Assembly (NCBI RefSeq): GCF_907164915.1
Contig: NC_061864.1
Span: forward strand, 20,868,484 to 20,932,483
Direction of reading: 5' to 3'
DNA length: 64,000 nucleotides
From: Impatiens glandulifera
Lineage: Eukaryota > Streptophyta > Magnoliopsida > Ericales > Balsaminaceae
Shown: in pieces, positions 55,075-64,000 of the stretch
Numbering within the stretch: position 1 is the stretch's first letter
Layout of the letters: each line of letters opens with the position of its first letter
Notes under the pieces: model-generated
Database searches by the model: none
Seen by the model: only the letters and a program-made list of their open reading frames with translations
What the model was told of the DNA's origin: nothing
Position numbers and translations under genes: made by a program

Positions 55075-58000
55075 ATGGATGTGAAAGATAAGTCTGCACC
55101 TGATCTGCTAGGTTTGTTTAGATCTTGGATTCCTAAACGAACCGAACCAGTAAATGTGTCCAGGGACTTCTGGATGCCTGATGATAGCTGTAGGGTATGC
55201 TATGATTGTGACTCTCAATTCACTCTGTTTAACCGTAAGCATCATTGTCGACTATGTGGGCGAGTATTTTGTGCTAATTGTACGCGGAACTACATCCCTA
55301 CCCTGTCTACTGAGCTAAGGTTTGTGAGAGAAGAGTGGGAAAAGATTAAGGTTTGTAACTTCTGTTTCAAACAATGGGTGGAGGGTTTAGTAACAATTGA
55401 CACTGGGATTCAGGATTCAATGATTGATCACCTTGGGTCGTCACCATCAGCATCAAGTTCTGTAAGCAACAGATCGAATGGAACTACTGAAAGCTGCATT
55501 ACCTTTTCATCATTCCCTCAATCAATGGTATCTAATCAACAAATTCATCGTTCTGTTCTCAGCCCACACCAATCAGTGCCATTGGAGATTGGAGTAGATG
55601 AACAAGAAATGGCAGTATCCCAGAATGACACAGAATATGCCGCTGACATAATGAATCCATCTCCCACTCAATTAAGATTCTATATGAACAGGTATATTTT
55701 CCTATTCCTGTATCCTTTGGTTGGCTGTTTATTGTGTTCGAATCTTAAATGGTGATTTTCTAATCTTAGTACCCTTTTCATAATAAATGCCCTGGAATTT
55801 GCAAATTCCTTTGGTGCTTACTAGACCATTATATTTTTTTTTTCCTGCAAAATCTTAATTTTTACCATTAACTAGTGCTAGTTCACAGTTATCTTTCAGC
55901 TGGAATTTCAAGATGTGTTTTATGTAGATCACTCATGGTTAAACCTTAAATCCTTTCCCTACTCAACGTGTTTTCACTGATTTTAACTGAGACTTGTATC
56001 ATTGGTAATGGTAATTCATGGTTTAGGTTTTCACAATATTAATGGAACAAGAATACTTCATGTTTGATATTACACCTATGAGTATTTTGATAAGTACAGC
56101 AGTTAAAAGAAATTAGTTTACTGTATAAGAACTACATTATCTTGCATCTTATTTGATACCAGGGGGGAGAATGATGATGCATTTGGAGTTCATCCTTTAG
56201 AGTCAAAAGGAGGGCATTTTTGTCAGGTTAATGACTATTATGAACAAGTTGATTTTGATGAGATCGATCATGATTATAGATCTCCAAAGTTGCCTGTTGA
56301 TACAGAAGCAATTGATGCTAACAGTGTGAGCAGTTCTTCATGTCACCATAGTTCTGATTCAGGAGGTTCTGATGGAGTGCAACAACCTGTGAAAAAGGAA
56401 GTTGAACATGACATTGGTGATGAATGTGAATTAACTTCTTCTCTGTATGCTGCAGAAGATGTGGATTTAGAACCTGTTGATTTTGATAATAATGGACTTC
56501 TCTGGCTCCCTCCTGAACCTGAGGATGAAGACGATGATAGGGAAACTGTTTTGTTTGATGATGATGATGATGGTCCTGCTGTTGGAGAATGGGGATATTT
56601 ACGTACTATGAGTAGTTGCGGGAGTGGTGGGAGTGGGAGTGGTGGGGAGCATAGAGATAAGGACAGCTCAAATGAAGAACCGAAAATGACAGTAAAAAAT
56701 GTGGTTGATGGGCATTTCAGGGCTTTGGTAGCGCAGTTATTGCAGGTTGAGAACCTACCATTAGGAGAAGATGGCGATAACGATGGTTGGTTAGAGATAA
56801 TCACTTCTTTATCATGGGGGGCTGCTACAATACTAAAGCCAGATATTAGCAAAGGTGGGGGAATGGACCCAGGTGGTTATGTAAAAGTTAAGTGCATAGC
56901 TTCCGGGCTTCCATCAGAGAGGTAAATATGAATATAATTTGCATAATCAGTCCAATTATTTCCACATCTTTAAACTGTACCTGTATCATGCTGACATGTA
57001 GTTATAGATTTTATATAGTATTTATACAAGACACTGAATTGGCTAATTATATCTCATAGTTACAAAACATAATTGTGTTTATTAACACTAAAATTTGAAA
57101 GATCATCTTATTGTTGTAAGATGAAAAACTAATTTACTTTATTTATGTGTTTAGTTTAGAGATGACATATCTTCATATTAATAATTTACTAGTAAAATAG
57201 TTTTAAGATTTGGTCCAGATTTTATTAATATGCAAGCATAGTTTTTATTTTGTTATTACTTTTATTTCAGCAATATTTATGTGAGTGAATAATGGGAAAG
57301 GAGAAAGAACGACACACCATGGGTACCTTTGATACCCTAACAGAGACCAACATCAATTATTAATCTCTTATCTTGAAGTCAAACTAAAGATATATAACCA
57401 TTTATCAGTTAAATTTATATTTTGCATGTACTTTTTTTAGGATGTTCCAGTGTACTATGCATATTACTTTTTGCAGTTTTATAGCCTTGTTTACCCATTC
57501 TGGATTTTGTCCTTATAATGTTTTTTTGTTTGTTTTCACTCCACTGCTCTTAGTATGGTTGTTAAGGGAGTTGTTTGTAAGAAAAATGTGGCTAATCGGC
57601 GAATGAGGTCAAGAATAGAAAAACCTCGCTTGCTGATCCTTGGAGGGGCTCTGGAGTATCAGAGGGTTACAAATGTTTTGTCAAGTTTTGACACTTTGCT
57701 GCAGCAGGTTGTTAATATTCCTTCTATTCTTCTTATTTACTTATATGAGGGGATTTTATTGTAGGGATAATTTCAAGTAATATCCTTAACATTCTTATCC
57801 ATATTGAATGCTGATCTAGGAAATGGACCATCTGAAGATGGCTGTTGCGAAGATAGAAGCTCACCAACCTGATATCCTTTTGGTAGAGAAATCAGTTTCT
57901 AGATATGCACAAGATTATCTTTTGGCCAAAGGTATATCACTTGTGCTCAACATCAAACGGCCCATTTTGGAGCGTATTGCCAGGTGCACAGATTGTCAGA

Positions 58001-61000
58001 TTATCCCAACTGTTGATCACATTTCATCTCAAAAGTTGGGATACTGCGATATCTTCCATGTAGAGAGACTTCTAGAAGAGCATGGCACTAGCAGGCCAAG
58101 TAGAAAAAAGTTGAAGACATTGATGTATTTCGAGGGTTGCTCAAAACCATTGGCATATACAGTTAAGTATTGGAAACTAATGCATAAACAGTACTAATAT
58201 GTTAACAATTCACTATACTGAGTACTAATGTCCTTCCAAATTAAGCAAACATTCTCTTACATCAGGAACCACCATTTGAAACACTACATTTATTTGAAGA
58301 TATTTTTTTTTAAAAATTGTTGAAAGGGGTTTGCAGTGGAGAAGAACATGAGCCTTTCCACTTTCATCATTGAGTTTGTCCTATACTGCAACTATTTAAA
58401 TTTCAAGCTCTTATTTTTTTGCAGATATTACTTAAAGGTTCCAATTTAGATGAATTAAAGAAACTGAAGCATGTGGTTCAGTATGGAGTGTTTGCAGCCT
58501 ATCACTTATCTGTAGAAACATCTTTTCTTGCTGATGAAGGGGCAACTCTGCCTGAGCTCACTCTTAACTCACCAATAACAGTGGCACTACCCAATAAACC
58601 ACTAGGCATTGAGAGGTCCATCTCAACAGTCCCTGGTTTTTTCGATGCTTGTGAAGAAAATGCTCAAGCATCTGAACCTTGTACAATACCACAAAGGTGT
58701 AACAGTGTCCCCGCTTTAAAATTAGTTTCTTCCATACCCCCTGATTTTCTGGACACATTGGATTCAGCAATTTTGTCTGATTCACCAGAGGCTTCCTCCC
58801 TTGAGAACATGCAATTCATTTCAAGCTCCTTCAATTTTGCAACAACTTTTCCTGCTGGTGACTTGTCAGGACAAGAAGACACAGACTCCCCCCACTTTGA
58901 ATCCTTATATTGTCCTCCATCTCATGAGAAAACTACATCAGATTCAAATGAGCATTCAGAAGATACATTTTCTGCTGGCATTATTCCTAATGAATATATC
59001 CCTCCAGGTGCAACAGTAGAAGTTTCTGATAATGAAAATCATCTTAGCATAGATGTGACGTGTGTACAACCGGATACAAACAAACCAAACTCCTCAAATG
59101 AAGCATTTCCTCCATCACCTTCCGACCATCAGAGCATTTTGGTTTCCTTATCATCTCGATGTGTTTGGAAAGGCAGTGTATGTGAAAGATCGCATCTCTT
59201 TCGAATCAAGTACTATGGAGATTCTGACAAGCCTTTGGGTCGATTTCTACGGGATCAATTGTTTGATCAAGTAATTTCTAACCACTTTACTTTAGCTAAA
59301 TATATGATTTTAGGTTGTTTTTAAAATTGTCAAGTATTTGGCAGGGCTTTCAGTGCGCGTCATGTGAGATGCCATCGGAAGCCCATGTTCATTGTTATAC
59401 CCATCGACAAGGTACCCTTACAATCTCTGTCAAGAGGTTGCCTGAATTTCTCTTACCAGGTGAAAGAGATGGGAAAATCTGGATGTGGCATCGTTGCATG
59501 AGATGCCCACGTATTAATAGTATCCCACCTGCAACAAGGAGAATTGTTATGTCAGATGCTGCTTGGGGTTTGTCTTTTGGGAAGTTTTTGGAGCTTAGTT
59601 TTTCAAATCATGCAGCAGCAAGCAGAGTGGCTAGTTGTGGACACTCACTGCATAGAGACTGTCTTCGCTTCTACGGGTATCCTTTCTCATTCAGTAACTT
59701 AAACCCAATTATTGTTTGTCATCTAGTCATCTCATAAGCATGCATTATGGACATAATCAATAGTTAAGTGTAGAAGATGCTTTTTTTTTTATTAAGATGA
59801 GAACCCACCAGTAAATATCTGAATCTATGTCTAAGTATTGTTTTCTTGTGTGATCTCATCTGAATCCATAAGATATATTTCAATTCAGTTTGAATCTCTG
59901 TAGCTTGTTTCTTTAAAACTTATATACTCGTCATTTATGATCAATTTATTTTCTGATTGAAGATACTCTGGGCAAATTGATTATGTACCCAAAACATCTT
60001 TCAATCAGAAAATAAATCGAGGATGATTAGGGATGACGGCTTCATTCCTTAAATATCTGCAGTTGAGGTAGAAATATGAAAGAGTCAACTGCAGATATCT
60101 CTATAATCAACTTCCATTATCTGCAGTTGTTTATCTCATACAGGATTAAGATTTTACATGTTATGATTTGGGTTACACTTATACATGCTAAGGTTATACA
60201 TAAGTTTACATGAGGGTTGACATGCATAAAATTTCAGTGGGATTATCCCTGTAGTTATATATTTTTGTAAACTCTCTAGGTCCCTTAAATGCACTGCTAT
60301 ATTATATAAAAACTCTTTGAATTTATATGGGTAGTAAATACAAATATGGCTGTAATTTTATAATCTTATTGTGTGACAGGCATGCCAATAGGTTGTATTT
60401 AGTGTAATAACCATACACATATGCATTCATATCTCCTACCCTCTGTATATATCTTGAAGTTTGATATTTTGTTGCAGATTTGGTAAGATGGTAGCCTGCT
60501 TTCGTTATGCCACTATTGATGTTCATTCAGTCTATCTTCCACCCTCTAAACTTGACTTCAGTTATGAAGAGCAAGAGTGGATTCAAAAGGAAATGAATGA
60601 GGTATGACAATTGAAGTTCTTTGTTCCTTGCTTTGCAAGTTCAGACTACTATGTCAATCCAGTACACTCATATCCTGCAACTAAAATAGGTCTTTGGCCG
60701 AGCAGAGCTGTTATTTGGGGAAGTATTCGATGCTCTCAAAAAGATGGGAGAAAGAAGATCTGGCTCAGAAGGTCAACTATCTGAGCTTGAAATAATGGTA
60801 CAAAAAGAAAAGGTAGAATTTGAGGTGAGGGAATCCTACATAAGTTAACTAGCATTCTTTTCTTTCCTTTTCTGCATCCTGTTGGTTATAAAATCTGAAT
60901 GAAGTTAGTTGATGCTAAATTACAAGAATATTAAGGGCATTCTTAACTGGTCGCAATTTTTCTTGTTTTTTTTTTTAAATAAGTTGAAAAGAAAATACAA

Positions 61001-63783
61001 ATTGTTATCGCAAAAGATGATACAACCACATACATGATACATATAAACCCTAACTGCTCATAGTTCTTTCTTTCTTTTTTAAGAAAAGGATGAACCTTTT
61101 ATTAAGTAAATGCTCATAACTCTTAATGTTGCTTGTTCCATTTTGACTTAAAAACTTATTTTATGTTTCTAAGTATACTTAGAGCTTGATTGATTATTTT
61201 TTTGGATTATTTGGTTAAATGACTATAATACTATTTGTACTTAACCCATTAGACTAATCCAAGTGGAATTCCATTAAGAACACTTTAAGTTGAAATAGGG
61301 TCCTGAGTCCTGTGGAGATTGTGCTAGCTTGCCTTCATAAAATAAACTCTGTTTTTAAAAAAAGAAAAAATGATTTGTATTTAATAATTTGAATGGTGAT
61401 TATTCATCGAAACAAGCCCCAATGTCATTTGAATGTAGACAGTTGTTGGTTCAAATTCTTGTGAGTTTATTTTTGTTTGATATTTGGTTTTGATGACTTC
61501 AACAAGCAATGTACTTGACTCATTTCCTCAGGTCTAACGAAATGCTGATTTGATGGGCTTTTCTTGCATGTATGTTCAGGAATCCTTCCAGAAACTTTTG
61601 AATAAGGAACCGGTCGTTGATATTCTAGAGATTAATAGATTAAGAAGACAATTACTCTTTCAGTGTTACATGTGGGATCACCGCCTGATTTATGCAGCTA
61701 ACATAGATAGCAACAATCTTCCAGGTGGACAGTGTATATTTGATAACCAGAACCTGGAGAAACCTGCAAATGTTAACGAATCTGAATTGAAACCCACCCT
61801 TAAAGTATGCGACTATACTGTGCCTGTGGATGTGAAGACCAGTGAGAATAATAACAACGGTAATGATGTAAGAGTTCCTATGAAATATGGTAAAGACGAC
61901 CTCTTTGTTGAATTTGACGGTTCAGAACCCAGATTATCCATCCCAAGAACCCTATCAGATGGGACAGCAACGGTTAATTTGTCAGACACCCTTGAAGCTG
62001 CTTGGACAGGTGAAAACCATCCAAAAGCTAATGTTTGTGCTTCCCCGAAGACAATTGCTAGTATCTATTCTTGCGAGAAGCTGCCGCCGGTTGAGAAAGA
62101 TAATTTGGAAGTCCACACAACACAGAAGGATGATATTGTGCCTATTATAATATCATCATCATCCAATACTACTACTAATACTAATACTACTCCGACCCCG
62201 ACAAAAGGATCTGAAAGACTGGAAGATTCTATAAGCTGGTTAGGAATGTCGTTTATAAGTTTTTACCGTTCGCTAAACAAGAATTTCTTGGGAAACGTTC
62301 GTAAACTCGACACTCTGGTCGAGTACAACCCAGTTTACATTTCGTCGTTTCGTGAGTTAGAGCTTCAAGGGGGTGCTCGTCTGCTTCTTCCAGCTGGAGT
62401 TAACGATACTGTTCTTCCCGTTTACGATGCCGAACCGACGAGTATCATATCGTACGCTCTGGTCTCCCCGGATTACATTAATCAACTCTCGAACGAAAAC
62501 GAAAAACAGAGAGACAGCAATAACTCGGAACAGTCGTTGCAATCTTCTTCAGATCATGTATATTTTCAAAGGGCGTATTCGTTTGATATTGGAAACTTGG
62601 AAATTGGTACTGAAGAGAGTGGGAACTTACCGTTTGGGAAAGATTTGCATGCAAGGGTTTCTTTTGGAGACGACGGTCCACTTGGGAAGGTTTTGTATAC
62701 GGTGACTTGCTATTATGCAAAGTGTTTTGAGGCGTTGAGGAGATTGTGTTGTCCGTCGGAGATGGATTATATTAGGTCTCTTAGCCGTTGCAAGAAATGG
62801 GGAGCTCAAGGTGGGAAGAGTAATGTGTTTTTCGCCAAGACTTTGGATGATCGTTTCATTATTAAACAGGTTACCAAGACTGAACTTGAATCTTTCATAA
62901 AATTTGCTCATGAGTATTTCAAGTATATAAGTGAATCGATTGTTACTCGAGGTCCCACGTGTTTAGCCAAGATTCTTGGAATTTATCAGGTAACAAAACT
63001 TTGAGTTTTTTATTTTTATTTATCAAGAACTAATTTGGTTTGTTTGATCGTATATGAAAAAGGTGGTAACAAAGCATGGAAAAGGAGGGAAGGAAACAAA
63101 GATGGACGTTCTAGTGATGGAGAATCTTCTATTCGGAAGAGAATTAACCCGTCTCTATGATCTAAAAGGATCATCTCGATCGCGTTACAATTCAGACACT
63201 AGTAAAAACAAGATCTTACTTGACCAAAACTTGATAGAGGCAATGCCAACCGATCCAATCTTCATGGGAAACAAGGCAAAACGTTCCTTAGAAAGGGCTG
63301 TATGGAATGACACATCTTTTCTCGCGGTACTACAATTTCTTTTTTCTCTTTATAAAATGTAGTAGTTAATTCATTCTTGATAATTTATTCTGCATACAGT
63401 CTGTGGATGTAATGGATTATTCATTGCTGGTTGGAGTTGACGAAGAGAAACACGAACTAGTAGTGGGTATAATAGATTTCATGAGACAGTATACTTGGGA
63501 TAAACATCTAGAAACATGGGTGAAGGCTTCTGGGATTCTGGGCGGACCGAAGAACGCTTCTCCTACTGTTATATCGCCTAAGCAATACAAGAAGAGGTTT
63601 AGAAAAGCCATGACTACTTATTTTCCCATGGTACCTGATCAATGGTCTCCACCTTCTATTATTACAAGTAATTCCCAGACAGACTTCTCTGAAGAAAACT
63701 GCGCGAAAAAAGACACATTCCTCTCTGAAGATAACAACAATGTCCTTCAACAACAACAACAAGACGGGACTTCTCCTGATTAG
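55075..63783 (+). CDS. FAB1B: FYVE-domain 1-phosphatidylinositol-3-phosphate 5-kinase, FAB1A/B type
   Basis: Makes PI(3,5)P2 from PI3P on endosomes and the vacuole, controlling membrane recycling and vacuole shape. Eleven coding exons: 55075-55691, 56163-56921, 57554-57707, 57820-58161, 58425-59270, 59345-59676, 60478-60601, 60690-60824, 61580-62989, 63063-63326, 63400-63783; 1,788 residues, matching FAB1A/B length. FYVE zinc finger at 36-101 with WMPD and [13 protein letters not shown] (54-66). Acidic linker to about 385. TCP-1/CCT-like domain about 388-665 ([47 protein letters not shown]). Cys-rich CCR region about 865-1060 ([30 protein letters not shown]). C-terminal lipid kinase about 1460-1740 with [35 protein letters not shown], the catalytic MDYSLLVG and [19 protein letters not shown]. 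All motifs are intact. The exon 11 acceptor (gaaaaag at 63,062) has a weak pyrimidine tract. Assignment to B over A is uncertain. Confidence 0.94.
59938..60130. repeat. Nested inverted repeats in an FAB1 intron
   Basis: A perfect 14-bp inverted repeat, atatctgcagttga at 60,053-60,066 and tcaactgcagatat at 60,085-60,098, can form a hairpin with an 18-base loop; a further copy of tatctgcagttg lies at 60,119-60,130. Just upstream, tcaatttattttctgattga (about 59,940) pairs with tcaatcagaaaataaatcga (about 60,001). Together they suggest a decayed small transposon in the 801-base intron between exons 7 and 8 of this list. Confidence 0.65.
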
Positions 63784-64000
63784 CACGACACGGCGTACTC
63801 ATGTCTGGTATGTTTTTTTTTTTTTTATAGTTGATTCATGTTGTTAATTATCAAGTAGTTAGTTTATAAGATGCTGCCCAGGAAGGCATATATATTATTT
63901 TTGAGTACATACACAAGTGTAGGTAGGTAGGTAGGTAACTAGTAGGAATGAGATCCATCATATAATAATAGATATTAATTATCCCAATAAGTGAAAGCAT
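63784..64000 (+). other. 3' untranslated region and flank of the FAB1-type gene
   Basis: It contains a T-run (63,812-63,825) and a taggtaggtaggtaggtaac tetranucleotide run near 63,922-63,940. The polyadenylation site is not evident before the window ends. Confidence 0.5.

Noticed and set aside
56343..56852. 169-codon Ser/Pro-rich minus-strand frame
   Set aside because: It is the shadow of FAB1 exon 3, whose plus-strand frame carries family sequence and splices correctly.

Overview
The window looks like nuclear DNA of a eudicot plant. It is strongly AT-rich. Its genes carry many short GT...AG introns, and the proteins match plant families closely: Golgi alpha-mannosidase MNS1/2, metal tolerance protein MTPC4, thioredoxin-like 3-3, EXO70, MSR-type O-fucosyltransferase, ribosomal protein L7 and FAB1 lipid kinase. 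The species cannot be named from the sequence. Family comparisons are from memory; no search was run.

Layout: 1-630 is the end of a copia-like LTR cut by the window edge. 2,880-5,515 is a retrotransposon-LTR-like block containing a GC-rich minisatellite. 6,435-15,459 (+) is MNS1/2 (14 coding exons); its introns hold a retrotransposon remnant, a tRNA-derived SINE with a 12-bp target duplication, and a run of 24 G. 15,812-17,587 holds two small DNA transposons. 18,013-22,517 (+) is MTPC4, with a near-perfect 156-bp in-frame exon-plus-intron duplication. 24,902-25,582 (-) is a thioredoxin-like 3-3 gene. 25,850-27,350 is a higher-order tandem repeat. 28,406-31,072 is a terminal-inverted-repeat element carrying broken pieces of an ALA3-like lipid flippase gene. 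31,624-33,285 (-) is an intronless EXO70 that lacks the family C-terminus. 33,300-45,500 is AT-rich intergenic DNA with at least five more transposon copies and a 266-bp tandem duplication. 46,022-48,470 (+) is an MSR-like glycosyltransferase, 52,123-53,210 (+) is 60S ribosomal protein L7, and 55,075-63,783 (+) is a FAB1-type phosphatidylinositol-3-phosphate 5-kinase.

The genes do not form one pathway. MNS1/2 and MSR both act in the Golgi (N-glycan trimming and mannan synthesis), and EXO70 and FAB1 both act in membrane traffic. This is ordinary plant gene order rather than a cluster.

The most notable material is in the mobile DNA and in one gene. Three elements share termini near GGGAAATTTGACGAAATGAC and 8-bp target duplications, and the largest has picked up host gene fragments with their exon boundaries. 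MTPC4 appears to have gained an exon recently, and the gained exon keeps the reading frame. No defence system, CRISPR array or biosynthetic cluster was seen.
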